The translations under genes and the position numbers were made by a program. Below the pieces are notes generated by a model. That model searched no databases. It was given only the letters and a program-made list of their open reading frames with translations, and had not been told where the DNA came from. This document shows, in pieces, positions 16,394 through 24,512 of a DNA stretch of 28,166 nt (its first letter is position 1; each line of letters opens with the position of its first letter). The stretch comes from Desulfurellales bacterium (GTDB taxonomy: Bacteria > Campylobacterota_A > Desulfurellia > Desulfurellales > Hippeaceae), in the NCBI GenBank assembly GCA_027064405.1, contig JAMOPP010000185.1:1-28166 (forward strand). Reading direction: 5' to 3'.

Positions 16394-16996
16394 ATGATTA
16401 TTTCCGCTAAAGAAAGAGAAGCAGGAAGTAAAACTGCTAAGAAAATTAGAAGAGAAGGTAAAATACCCGCCGTTTTGTACGGATTGGGAATTGAAAATGT
16501 TAATCTTGAAATGGACAGGTCGGAATTTCTTTCCGCTTTAAGAAAAAGTAACAGAAATGATAAATTTGATTTAAACATAGAAGGTAAGGGAAGTTTCAAT
16601 GTCTTTGTTAAATCACTTCAGAGAGAACCTGTAACAGAGGATATTCAGCATGTTGATTTTTATAAATTGACCGATGATAGAATGATTCAGGTTGATGTAC
16701 CTGTAAAGCTTGTTGGAGAGTCTAAAGGTGTTAAGCTTGGCGGTAAACTATATCAGCCAAGAAGAAAGATTTCAGTATTTGCGTTTCCTAAAGATATTCC
16801 TAACGAGATAACCATAGATATTTCAGATATGCAGATAGGTGATGTTTTCCATGTATTTGATCTTGATTTACCGGAAGGTGTTACCGTAAAATCAAGTAAG
16901 AACTTTACAATAGCAGCAGTTCTCGGTGCAAGTAAAGAAGAGCAAGAAGAAATAGCGGAAGAAGAGGAAGAAGCAGAGGAAGGTACAGAAGAATAG
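16394..16996 (+). CDS. rplY: 50S ribosomal protein L25/Ctc
   Basis: This is a 200-residue long-form L25 (TL5/CTC type), which binds 5S rRNA. The N-terminal domain (about 1-95) contains REAGSKTAKKIRREGKIPAVLYG, shortened here to its key residues KIPAVLYG, and SLQREPVTEDIQHVDF follows. A second beta-rich domain runs to about 180, and the tail is a run of Glu, as in many long-form homologues. ATG 16394 is the only sensible start; an AGAGAGAGG stretch lies upstream. The order prs-rplY-pth is conserved in many bacteria, and pth begins 4 nt after this stop. Confidence 0.96.
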   Translation: MIISAKEREAGSKTAKKIRREGKIPAVLYGLGIENVNLEMDRSEFLSALRKSNRNDKFDLNIEGKGSFNVFVKSLQREPVTEDIQHVDFYKLTDDRMIQVDVPVKLVGESKGVKLGGKLYQPRRKISVFAFPKDIPNEITIDISDMQIGDVFHVFDLDLPEGVTVKSSKNFTIAAVLGASKEEQEEIAEEEEEAEEGTEE

Positions 16997-17000
16997 TAGT

Positions 17001-17576
17001 GTGACAAATAATTGCTATGCTGTCGTAGGACTGGGTAATATAGGCGAAGAGTACAGCTTAACTCCTCACAATGCGGGTTTTATGGTTTGTGACTCTTTGT
17101 CTTCCCGTTTTGGTTTTAGTTTTATTTTCAAGTCTATTTTCAAGGCTTATCTGGGTAATTTTTTTATCAATAATAAGAAAGTTTTTGTAGTAAAACCTGC
17201 AACGTATGTTAATTTAAGCGGTCAAAGTGTTGTATCTTTATTAAATTTTTATAAAATTAATATAAATTCTCTAATAGTGGTTCACGACGATATAGATCTT
17301 GAGTTGGGTACGCTGAAAATTAAGAAAAATTCATCAAGTGGAGGGCATAGGGGCGTTCAGTCCGTTATAGATTTATTGGGTAGCAATTCTTTTGTCAGAA
17401 TAAAGATTGGTGTTGGAAGAAAAGGTAATCCGAGGAATTTTGTTTTGTCAAAATTTGAACATAATGAACTTGATGTTGTTAATAATGCCGTAAGCAGAGC
17501 CGAAAAAGCGGTTTGCGATATTGTGGAAAACGGATTAAGCTATGCTATGAATTTATATAATAGAAAAGTCGTATAA
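17001..17576 (+). CDS. pth: Peptidyl-tRNA hydrolase
   Basis: Pth recycles tRNA by cleaving peptidyl-tRNA released from stalled ribosomes. It is 191 residues, with all active-site residues visible: N13 in GLGNIG, catalytic H23 in PHNAGF, the Asn of YVNLSG and the Asp of VVHDDIDL, followed by SSGGHRGVQS. It starts at GTG 4 nt after the rplY stop and has no clear ribosome-binding site of its own, so it is probably translated by coupling to rplY. Confidence 0.97.
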   Translation: MTNNCYAVVGLGNIGEEYSLTPHNAGFMVCDSLSSRFGFSFIFKSIFKAYLGNFFINNKKVFVVKPATYVNLSGQSVVSLLNFYKININSLIVVHDDIDLELGTLKIKKNSSSGGHRGVQSVIDLLGSNSFVRIKIGVGRKGNPRNFVLSKFEHNELDVVNNAVSRAEKAVCDIVENGLSYAMNLYNRKVV

Positions 17577-17583
17577 TATTGCA

Positions 17584-17612
17584 TTGAAACTTTAAGTTTA
17601 TTGAACTATATT
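17584..17612 (+). promoter_or_regulatory. Promoter of asd-uspA
   Basis: TTGAAA (17584-17589), a 17-nt spacer and TATATT (17607-17612) lie between pth and asd. The expected start near 17619 would give a very short leader just containing the GAGGTG site at 17621-17626. Confidence 0.55.
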
Positions 17613-17630
17613 TATTTATTGAGGTGTAGT

Positions 17631-18635
17631 ATGAAAAATTACAATGTTGCTGTTGTGGGTTCTACAGGAGCAGTGGGTCAGGAAATGCTCAAAATACTTG
17701 ATGAAAGAGAATTTCCTATTAAATCTCTTAAATTACTTGCGTCAAAGAGATCTGCAGGCAAAGAAATAATATTTAAGGGTCAAAAATACAAAGTAGAAGA
17801 AACCACAAAAGATTCTTTTTGCGATGTTGATATAGCCTTATTTTCGGCTGGTGGTTCAAGAAGTAAAGAATTTGCTCCATATGCTGTAAAATCCGGAGCG
17901 GTTGTGATTGATAACAGCTCTGCATTTAGAATGGATAAGGATGTGCCTTTGGTTGTCCCTGAGGTTAATCCTGATGATATATTTAAGCATAACGGTATCA
18001 TTGCAAATCCTAATTGTACCACGATTATTATGTTAATGGCTCTGAAACCTCTTTATGATTATTCAAAAATAAAAAGGGTTATTGTCTCAAGTTATCAGGC
18101 ATCGTCGGGTGCAGGTGCGCAGGCTATGCAGGAGTTGGAAGAACAAACCGAATCATGGGTTAAACGGCAGGAAATAAAGGTTAATAAATTTCCTTATCAA
18201 CTTTTATTTAATGTTATACCTCATGTGGATGTTTTTACAGACAATGCCTACACAAAAGAAGAGATGAAAATGATTAACGAAACAAGGAAGATGCTTCATG
18301 ATGATAATATTGTTGTATCAGCCACATGCGTTAGGGTTCCTGTGTTTAGAGCTCATTCTGAATCTGTTACATTGGAATTTGAGGATTCTGTGACTCCGGA
18401 AAAAGCCAGAGAACTTATAGATGGGTTCCCCGGTGTTAAAGTAGTTGATGATACTGCCAATAATGTGTATCCTATGCCTCTATTTGTAAGCGGTAAAGAT
18501 GATTGTGAAGTTGGAAGAATAAGACAAGACTTGAATGGCTCAAAATGGCTTTCTTTGTGGGTTGCGGGTGACCAGATAAGAAAGGGTGCAGCTTTAAATG
18601 CTGTGCAGATAGCGGAAACTTTAATAAAAAAATAG
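17631..18635 (+). CDS. asd: Aspartate-semialdehyde dehydrogenase
   Basis: Asd reduces aspartyl-4-phosphate to aspartate semialdehyde, the branch point for lysine/diaminopimelate, threonine and methionine. It is 334 residues. The NADP-binding motif is GSTGAVGQEML at the N-terminus; the catalytic cysteine is C129 in NPNCTT, and VPVFRAHSE carries the conserved substrate-binding residues. An in-frame TTG at 17601 would add ten residues, but it lies inside the promoter spacer; ATG 17631 with GAGGTG four nt upstream is chosen. UspA follows 15 nt later. Confidence 0.97.
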   Translation: MKNYNVAVVGSTGAVGQEMLKILDEREFPIKSLKLLASKRSAGKEIIFKGQKYKVEETTKDSFCDVDIALFSAGGSRSKEFAPYAVKSGAVVIDNSSAFRMDKDVPLVVPEVNPDDIFKHNGIIANPNCTTIIMLMALKPLYDYSKIKRVIVSSYQASSGAGAQAMQELEEQTESWVKRQEIKVNKFPYQLLFNVIPHVDVFTDNAYTKEEMKMINETRKMLHDDNIVVSATCVRVPVFRAHSESVTLEFEDSVTPEKARELIDGFPGVKVVDDTANNVYPMPLFVSGKDDCEVGRIRQDLNGSKWLSLWVAGDQIRKGAALNAVQIAETLIKK

Positions 18636-18650
18636 ATTTGGGAGGTGTTT

Positions 18651-19094
18651 ATGAACGGTATTGCCATTAAGAAGATATTGGTTCCTACGGATTTGTCACA
18701 GAACTCTGAATATGCTATGCAATATGCAAAAGAATTTGCCGATAAGTTAGGTGCTAAATTGTACATTTATCATTGTGTTACCGATTTACAATCAGCTATC
18801 GGTTATGTGCCCTCTTTGCCTGCTGAAGAAATTATAAGAACTATGAAAGAAGAGGCTATTAAAGAGATAGAGCATATAAGAAACAGGTACAATTTTGGCG
18901 ATGTTGAGGTTGTTATTGAAAGCGGAAATGCTCCGAAAAAAATCGTAGAATTCGCTGACAAAAACAATATAGATATGATTATAATGGGTGCGCACGGAAA
19001 AAGCGGTTTGGAAAGATTTATGTTTGGAAGTGTCACGGAAAAGGTTCTTAGACTCTCAAGCAAACCTGTTCTTGCAATTAAGATGTCATCTTAA
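18651..19094 (+). CDS. Universal stress protein, UspA family
   Basis: This 147-residue single-domain Usp protein begins IKKILVPTDLS and has the ATP-binding signature GAHGKSGLERFMFGSV (G-x2-G-x9-G-S), so it is probably of the ATP-binding class. Cellular role unknown beyond the family's general stress association. GTG 18645 is in frame but overlaps the ribosome-binding site GGGAGG (18640-18645), so ATG 18651 is the start. It is last in the asd transcript, before a strong terminator. Confidence 0.95.
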   Translation: MNGIAIKKILVPTDLSQNSEYAMQYAKEFADKLGAKLYIYHCVTDLQSAIGYVPSLPAEEIIRTMKEEAIKEIEHIRNRYNFGDVEVVIESGNAPKKIVEFADKNNIDMIIMGAHGKSGLERFMFGSVTEKVLRLSSKPVLAIKMSS

Positions 19095-19118
19095 ATAGGA
19101 ATGCAACAGAAAATAATA

Positions 19119-19154
19119 AAAAAAGGCTTTTAGAGTATTCTAAAAGCCTTTTTT
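19119..19154. terminator. Bidirectional intrinsic terminator
   Basis: AAAAAAGGCTTTTAGA (19119-19134) pairs fully with 19139-19154 across the loop GTAT, giving a 16-bp stem with T-runs for both directions. It serves uspA on the plus strand and the EF-G-like gene on the minus strand. Confidence 0.93.
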
Positions 19155-19165
19155 GTCGGTACCTT

Positions 19166-21166
19166 TTATTCTTTTGCTTTTTCTATAATCTTTTCAGCAA
19201 TCTGTTGGGGCACTTCTTCATACATTGCAAATTTAAATTTAAAGAATCCCCTTCCTCCGGTTATTGAGCGCAGGGTGGGCGCATATTCCAGTATCTCAGA
19301 TTCAGGAACAAGTGCTTTGATGGATTGATAACCTTTTTTATCTTTATAGGGCTCCATTCCGGCAATTTTACCCCTTCTTGAATTTATATCACCTATGACA
19401 TCTCCCATATTCTCGTCAGGAACATAAATTTCCATTTCCATTATCGGTTCAAGAAGTATGGGTTTACAGTGAGGAATTCCATCCTTAAACGCTGCAGAGC
19501 CAGCCATTTGAAATGCCAAATCGCTTGAATCAACAGGGTGATAGCTTCCGTCTATCAATGTAATTTTAATATCTGTCATAGGGTATCCTGCCAACTTGCC
19601 TTCCTCCATTGCAGCCTTTATACCTTTTTCAACGGAAGGTATAAACTGTTTCGGAATAGCTCCTCCAACAATCATATCTACAAACTCAAACCCTCCGCCT
19701 CTTGGTTTGGGTTCTATTTTTATAACGCAGTCACCAAATTGTCCATGTCCGCCGGTTTGTTTTTTATATCGTCCGTGTGATTGGTTTTTGCCTTTAATTG
19801 TTTCTCTGTAGGCTATCTTAGGTAATTTCAAAGCAACATCTACGCCGAATTTATTTTTAAGTTTAGAGGCTGTGACTTCAAGGTGCATTTTGCCCATTCC
19901 TGTTACTATAAATTCCTTTGTTTCGGGGTTTCTTGTAAATTTTAAGGATGGGTCGGATTCTATTATTTTACTTATTGCGGAACCTATCTTTTCCTCATCC
20001 CCTTTGGAGGAACCGTATATCGCATAAGATATGAAGGGCAGTGGCATATTTACAAAATCGCATTTTATGTCTGAATTTTTATCTGAAATTGTATCACCGG
20101 TTTCTGTTGTTTTTAGTTTCGCAACAGCTACGATATCGCCCGCCGTTATATTTTCTATTTTTGAGAATGATTTTCCCTGTACATTTTGCAGTGCGCCGAG
20201 TCTTTCATCTTGTTCTTTGTTTACATTAAAGTAGTTTGTATCTGATGAAAATTTTCCCGAACATACCCTCATTAAACTTATTTTTCCTATTTGAGGGTCG
20301 TTGTAGGTTTTAAATACCAGCGCAACATTTTTATCATATTCTTCTTTTGGTGCGGGAAGTAATTCTATAATGGCATCAAGAAGCTCTTTGGTTCCAAAAC
20401 TTTTTGCCGCAGAACCTATGAGAATAGGTGATATCTTAGCGTTTTCTACGGCTGTTTTTAATGTTTTATGCAAAACCTCAGGCTCTATCTCTTCGCCTTC
20501 TAAATATTTTTCCATAAGCTCATCATCAAAAGTCGAAATTTCTTCTACGAGGTTCAAGTGTTTTTCTTCAACCGCATCTTCCATCTCTTTAGGAATGTCT
20601 ATTCTTACATTTTGATAATCGTATGCTTTTTTATTTAAGACATCTACAAAACCTTTTATAGATTCTTTGTCAAAAATGGGAAGATGCAGTATCAAAGCCT
20701 TTGGGTCTAATTCTTTAATTGAAGCGAAAGTTTTATCCATCTCGATATCTTCTTTATCTATTCCGTTTACAAAAAACAGTACAGGTTTATTTTCTTTTTT
20801 CCTCGCTTCTTCAAAAACCCTTTCCGTCTGAGCTTTCACTCCCTCTTTTGCATCCAACACTATTATAGATGAATCCGCCGCCTGTATGCCGCATAAGGTG
20901 TCTGCTATAAAGTTGTGATACCCCGGAGTATCTATGAAATATATAAGATTTTTGTGCCACTGTGTATTTCCGACAGCAAGCTGAAGAGAATTTTTTCTGT
21001 TTATTTCTTCGGTGTCAAAATCCATTACAGTATTTCCATTTTCGACAGAGCCTTTTCTTGTAGTCTGTTTTGTTAAAAACAGTATATCTTCCGATAAGGT
21101 TGTTTTGCCACACCCTCCCGAACCACATAAGGCTACAACTCTTTTTTTGTCAATATCAACTCCCAT
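19166..21166 (-). CDS. Elongation factor G-like GTPase (FusA2/EF-G-II class)
   Basis: This 666-residue translational GTPase has the full EF-G domain order: G domain, domain II, III, IV and V. Domain IV is recognised by HGRYKKQTGGHGQFGDC, and domain V by MEIYVPDENMGDVIGDINSR (shown here only as key stretches). It is not a standard EF-G. The P-loop is GSGGCGKT (15-22), where EF-G has AHVDAGKT. The switch I threonine motif RGITI is replaced around R56-L61 by a Ser-containing form. G4 reads NGID (134-137) where EF-G has NKMD. The G3 motif DTPG (79-82) is normal. Such paralogues (Thermotoga and actinobacterial EF-G-like proteins) have no settled function. ATG 21164-21166 has GGAGG upstream. An unknown gene lies 36 nt upstream, probably in the same operon. 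Confidence 0.9.
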   Translation of the reverse strand: MGVDIDKKRVVALCGSGGCGKTTLSEDILFLTKQTTRKGSVENGNTVMDFDTEEINRKNSLQLAVGNTQWHKNLIYFIDTPGYHNFIADTLCGIQAADSSIIVLDAKEGVKAQTERVFEEARKKENKPVLFFVNGIDKEDIEMDKTFASIKELDPKALILHLPIFDKESIKGFVDVLNKKAYDYQNVRIDIPKEMEDAVEEKHLNLVEEISTFDDELMEKYLEGEEIEPEVLHKTLKTAVENAKISPILIGSAAKSFGTKELLDAIIELLPAPKEEYDKNVALVFKTYNDPQIGKISLMRVCSGKFSSDTNYFNVNKEQDERLGALQNVQGKSFSKIENITAGDIVAVAKLKTTETGDTISDKNSDIKCDFVNMPLPFISYAIYGSSKGDEEKIGSAISKIIESDPSLKFTRNPETKEFIVTGMGKMHLEVTASKLKNKFGVDVALKLPKIAYRETIKGKNQSHGRYKKQTGGHGQFGDCVIKIEPKPRGGGFEFVDMIVGGAIPKQFIPSVEKGIKAAMEEGKLAGYPMTDIKITLIDGSYHPVDSSDLAFQMAGSAAFKDGIPHCKPILLEPIMEMEIYVPDENMGDVIGDINSRRGKIAGMEPYKDKKGYQSIKALVPESEILEYAPTLRSITGGRGFFKFKFAMYEEVPQQIAEKIIEKAKE

Positions 21167-21202
21167 ATAGAATTACCTCCAATAAACAGTTAATGCTACT
21201 TC

Positions 21203-21823
21203 TTATAGACAGTTTTTTATTTTATTTTGGAAGTCTTTTTGCGTTTTTAATGCTCTAAGCATTTTACTTCTTTCCGCAAAGGCTTCTATTTTATTTTCTT
21301 TTTTATCGATAGCATTAAACCATGAGTCAATCATATCTTTATACTCAGGATGATTTTCACTGTTGTTTTTCATAATGGAGTCCTGCAGATTGAATCCGGT
21401 TATTATATCTGTAACATCCAAACAATCTCTATACTCTACAAAATGACCTTTTGTTCCGGAAATAGAGTAAGCACCCGGAGCTATCTCTAAAGCATCTGTG
21501 TTTTTTACTGAATAGTAACCTACTATTAAATGTTGAGTTTCCTGCTTGTAGGGTTTAAAAATTGCTCTAAAAAGTATGTATATATTTTCATACTGTCTGG
21601 TTTCGACGAGCTTTTCTACCTCTTGAAAGTAGAAGACATAGTCTAAGCTATTGTCTAAGTTGAATCCCTCAATGTAAGGACCGTTTTCGTATTCACCTTT
21701 TCTGAGAGGATTGAGTTTTAAGACATCTCGAAGAATAATGTCTTGGTTTCCAACTACAGAATCGCACTCTTTTTTCATTCCCGGAAGCGCAAAGAACGGC
21801 GCGCAAATGGTTAAAGATTCCAT
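21203..21823 (-). CDS. Hypothetical protein in operon with the EF-G-like GTPase
   Basis: I do not recognise this 206-residue protein. The start is sound: ATG 21821-21823 has AAAGGAG at 9 nt. It has no signal peptide or membrane segment, so it is probably cytoplasmic. The middle (about 80-106) alternates hydrophobic strands, with YILFRAIFK and then HLIVGYYSV. This resembles the strand pattern of PUA-like folds (EVE, ASCH and nucleotide-modification-associated domains) that bind modified bases or RNA. That is only a guess from the pattern. The C-terminal third (about 150-206) is charged and probably helical. It lies upstream of and close to the GTPase gene on the same strand, so an RNA- or ribosome-related role is conceivable. 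Confidence 0.75.
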   Translation of the reverse strand: MESLTICAPFFALPGMKKECDSVVGNQDIILRDVLKLNPLRKGEYENGPYIEGFNLDNSLDYVFYFQEVEKLVETRQYENIYILFRAIFKPYKQETQHLIVGYYSVKNTDALEIAPGAYSISGTKGHFVEYRDCLDVTDIITGFNLQDSIMKNNSENHPEYKDMIDSWFNAIDKKENKIEAFAERSKMLRALKTQKDFQNKIKNCL

Positions 21824-21842
21824 TGGTCATCACTCCTTTCAA

Positions 21843-21848
21843 ATTATA
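21843..21848 (-). promoter_or_regulatory. Possible -10 box for hypothetical gene/EF-G-like operon
   Basis: TATAAT on the minus strand lies about 20 nt before the ATG at 21823. No good -35 box is found at 16-18 nt, so the call rests on the -10 and position alone. Confidence 0.35.
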
Positions 21849-21907
21849 AATTTAGGTTAAACAAGATAACCCAATTGTAAAAGAACATTTTTATGCATTT
21901 CTGAGAC

Positions 21908-21931
21908 TAAGCAAAACCATTATTTTGCTTA
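21908..21931. promoter_or_regulatory. Perfect inverted repeat upstream of the hypothetical/EF-G-like operon
   Basis: TAAGCAAAA (21908-21916) and TTTTGCTTA (21923-21931) are exact reverse complements with a 6-nt spacer. It sits about 60-80 nt upstream of the candidate -10, a suitable place for a regulator site, but could also be a weak hairpin. Confidence 0.4.
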
Positions 21932-22035
21932 ATTAAACATTATTCTAAATTAAATCTAAGTCAATATCAAGGGAAAATTGGAAGAAACCGTTACTATTTT
22001 CATAATTCTTTTATGGATAGCCAAATTTTGCAGTT

Positions 22036-22080
22036 AAAAAAACAAAAAACACAAATAAATTTTATACCCTTTTGATTTAT
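22036..22080 (-). terminator. Possible weak terminator after the yggS-like gene
   Basis: On the minus strand an AT-only 6-bp stem (ATAAAT/ATTTAT, 22055-22080) is followed by a long T-rich stretch (complement of 22036-22054). The stem is weak, so termination is uncertain. Confidence 0.25.
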
Positions 22081-22121
22081 CGGATTAAAGATGGGAAGAT
22101 ATTTAAAATCAACTATACGCT

Positions 22122-22787
22122 CTAACTTCGTTCGCCGAATATCTTTGTTCCTATACGGACAATATTTGCTCCTTCTTCTATTGCCACTTTATAGCTATTT
22201 GTCATACCCATAGAAAGGTATTTCATTTCAACATTGGGTATTGAATGCTGTTTTATTTTCTCAAATAGATTTTTTGTTTCTTTGAAATATATTCTTGAAT
22301 CTTGAGGATTTCCAAAGCGTGGACCCATAGTCATAAGTCCCATTATTTTTATATTTTTAAGCTTGGATATTTTTTTTATGACATTCTCTGCATCCTCAGG
22401 CATAACACCTGATTTTTGAGGTTCCCTTCCGCTGTTTATTTCTATCAAAACAGGCATAATTTTATCTATATTTCTGCATTTTTCATCTATCTGCGATGCC
22501 GTTTCAAAGGAATCGACAGTTTCTATCATATCAAATATTTCAAGGAATTTTTTCTTTAAAATGTCGTGTTTCTGAGTGCTGATTGTTCCTATAAAATGCC
22601 ATTTTGCTTTTTTGCCTATTTGAGAATAAACGTTCTTTACATCTTTTATGTAGTTTTCGCCTATTATTTTTACGCCCGCCTCTATTGCTTCCATTATTTC
22701 TTCTGCTGTTCTTGTTTTAGCGGCAGCCTCCAATTCTACAGATTCAGGTATTTCATTAAGTATATTTTCTACATTGTTTTTAATCAT
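22122..22787 (-). CDS. YggS/PLPBP family pyridoxal phosphate homeostasis protein
   Basis: This 221-residue single-domain alanine-racemase-fold protein binds pyridoxal 5'-phosphate without known catalysis and helps keep PLP and amino-acid pools balanced. The PLP lysine is in AAAKTRTAEEI, followed by IIGENYIKD; LSMGMTNSYKVAIEEGANIVRIG and IFGER at the C-terminus form the phosphate site. One normally strict motif is changed: FIGHLQxNK of the family reads FIGTISTQK here. The start ATG 22785-22787 has GGAGG (complement of 22796-22800) at 8 nt. It appears monocistronic and is divergent from the radical SAM gene. Confidence 0.92.
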   Translation of the reverse strand: MIKNNVENILNEIPESVELEAAAKTRTAEEIMEAIEAGVKIIGENYIKDVKNVYSQIGKKAKWHFIGTISTQKHDILKKKFLEIFDMIETVDSFETASQIDEKCRNIDKIMPVLIEINSGREPQKSGVMPEDAENVIKKISKLKNIKIMGLMTMGPRFGNPQDSRIYFKETKNLFEKIKQHSIPNVEMKYLSMGMTNSYKVAIEEGANIVRIGTKIFGERS

Positions 22788-22957
22788 AATTTTACCTCCT
22801 AAGAAAGAATGCTACGAAATTTTCAGGTTAAATGCAATATTATTAATGTAAATTTTTAACAAATTTGAGGATAGGTTTTTTTAAAAGTATGGTTCTTGCC
22901 ATAACAAAAGGAATCTTGAAAAATATTAAATTTTATGTGGCGACTTAGTTATATTGT

Positions 22958-22988
22958 TTGAAGATTTTTGTTATTTTGCTATTATAAT
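22958..22988 (+). promoter_or_regulatory. Possible promoter of the radical SAM gene
   Basis: TTGAAG (22958-22963) and TATAAT (22983-22988) have a 19-nt spacer, and the -10 is inside a symmetrical ATTATAAT. The leader would be about 75 nt and contains AATTGCATT twice (22986-22994 and 23020-23028). Confidence 0.35.
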
Positions 22989-23069
22989 TGCATTGTCAAA
23001 AAAGAAGTTAATTTGAAAGAATTGCATTTTTTGATTTGATGAAAATTTTATGGAAAAAGGAGTTAACCT

Positions 23070-24026
23070 ATGTCGTTGGGATTTATTTTTGGGCCTGTAC
23101 CTTCAAGAAGGCTTGGGCTTAGTCTCGGTATAAACATTGTCCCTTTTAAAACCTGTAGCTTTAATTGCATATATTGCGAAGTAGGTAAAACCACTGATTT
23201 GACCGTTAAAAGAAAGAGTTTTTATGATGTGGATGAAATTAAGAAAGATTTTGTAGAAACGGTAGATAAAAGCGGGCATATTGATTTTGTAACCTTTTCC
23301 GGAAGTGGAGAGCCGACACTGAATAGCGATATAGGCGAGTTGATAGATTTTGTGAAATCGTTTAATAAATATAAAATTGCCGTTTTAACAAATGGAAGTT
23401 TGATGTATAAGGAGTCCGTTAGAAAAGATTTGATAAATGCGGATGTTGTTGTGCCAAGCCTTGATGCCGCTTTAAGCGGTGTTTTTAAAAAGGTGAATCT
23501 GCCCCACAAAGATTTAGAGATAGATAAGATAATTGACGGTCTGTTTAAATTTAAAAAGGAGTTTAAAGGTCAAGTATGGCTTGAGATTTTATTTGTAGAG
23601 GGCGTTAATGATTCAGAAGAGAATCTTAATGCTTTAATTGAGGCTGTAAACAGAATTTCTCCGGATATAGTACAGATAGGAACTGTTGATAGACCCCCTG
23701 CTTATTCTTCTGCGCATAAGGTAAACGATGAAAAAATGATGGATATTTATACCTATTTGAGTGCCCACTTGAAAATGAAGGTTGATATAATAGGGTCTTT
23801 CAATAAAGAGAATGATAAATTTTATGATAATATTGAACGCTCAATTATTAAAATGGTAAATATACGACCCTGCTCAAAAGATGAGTTAAAGAGTATTTTT
23901 AATTTGAATGATGAATCAATTAAAGAGACATTAGATAAATTAATAGGTGAAGAAAAGATTTATACGGAAGAATTTCAAAGTAAGCTTTTTGTTGTCGGAA
24001 ATAGATCCGTATCTATGAAAAAATAG
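23070..24026 (+). CDS. Radical SAM protein, COG0731-type
   Basis: This 318-residue radical SAM enzyme carries the [4Fe-4S] motif at C29-x3-C33-x2-C36 and a SAM-binding glycine motif in FSGSGEPTL. The N-terminus GPVPSRRLGLSLGIN is diagnostic of a subgroup related to the wyosine enzyme TYW1. These are widespread in anaerobes and archaea, and their reaction is unknown. The C-terminal part (about 245-318) looks like a small winged-helix domain, suggesting nucleic-acid or protein binding. AAAGGAG (23056-23062) lies 7 nt before the ATG. It is a single gene, followed by a separate promoter for rpiB. Confidence 0.9.
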   Translation: MSLGFIFGPVPSRRLGLSLGINIVPFKTCSFNCIYCEVGKTTDLTVKRKSFYDVDEIKKDFVETVDKSGHIDFVTFSGSGEPTLNSDIGELIDFVKSFNKYKIAVLTNGSLMYKESVRKDLINADVVVPSLDAALSGVFKKVNLPHKDLEIDKIIDGLFKFKKEFKGQVWLEILFVEGVNDSEENLNALIEAVNRISPDIVQIGTVDRPPAYSSAHKVNDEKMMDIYTYLSAHLKMKVDIIGSFNKENDKFYDNIERSIIKMVNIRPCSKDELKSIFNLNDESIKETLDKLIGEEKIYTEEFQSKLFVVGNRSVSMKK

Positions 24027-24027
24027 A

Positions 24028-24056
24028 TAGAAAAAGAGTATGCAATTTGTTATAAA
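24028..24056 (+). promoter_or_regulatory. Promoter of rpiB-glyA-TPR-kinase operon
   Basis: TAGAAA (24028-24033), a 17-nt spacer and TATAAA (24051-24056), with an extended -10 TG at 24049-24050-adjacent position (TTTGTTATAAA). The ribosome-binding site follows at 24064-24069. Confidence 0.5.
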
Positions 24057-24077
24057 ATTTAGTAAGGGGTGTTGAGG

Positions 24078-24512
24078 ATGATTTTTATAGGTGCAGATCA
24101 CGGCGGATACGATATGAAAGAGGCTGTGATAGGTTTTTTAAAAGAGATTGGGGAAGAATTTCAGGATTTAGGTACATACTCTAACGAATCGTGTGATTAT
24201 CCTGATATAGCAAAGTTGGTTGCGGAGAATGTTGTAAAGAATAAAGTTAGAGGTATTTTAATATGCGGAAGTGGCATAGGTATGAGTATTGCTGCGAACA
24301 AGGTGAATGGTATTCGTTGCGCATTGTGTCACGATGCCTACTCTGCCGAATATTCAAGAAGGCATAACAATGCAAATATTATAGCATTTGGAGGAAGAAC
24401 TACGGGGTTGGAAATTGCAAAACAGATGGTTGAGATTTTTCTCAATACTGAATTTGAGGGCGGAAGACATCAAAGAAGGGTGGATAAAATAAATAAGTTG
24501 GAGGAATTATGA
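24078..24512 (+). CDS. rpiB: Ribose-5-phosphate isomerase B
   Basis: This 144-residue RpiB/LacAB-family isomerase interconverts ribose-5-phosphate and ribulose-5-phosphate. Motifs are GADHGGYDMKE at the N-terminus, ICGSGIGMSIAANK and GIRCALCHD (the active-site cysteine region), and RRHNNANI, FGGRTTG at the C-terminal half. GTG 24069 is in frame but AAGGGG (24064-24069) overlaps it, so ATG 24078 is the start. Its stop overlaps the glyA ATG (ATGA), a very common gene pair. Confidence 0.96.
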   Translation: MIFIGADHGGYDMKEAVIGFLKEIGEEFQDLGTYSNESCDYPDIAKLVAENVVKNKVRGILICGSGIGMSIAANKVNGIRCALCHDAYSAEYSRRHNNANIIAFGGRTTGLEIAKQMVEIFLNTEFEGGRHQRRVDKINKLEEL

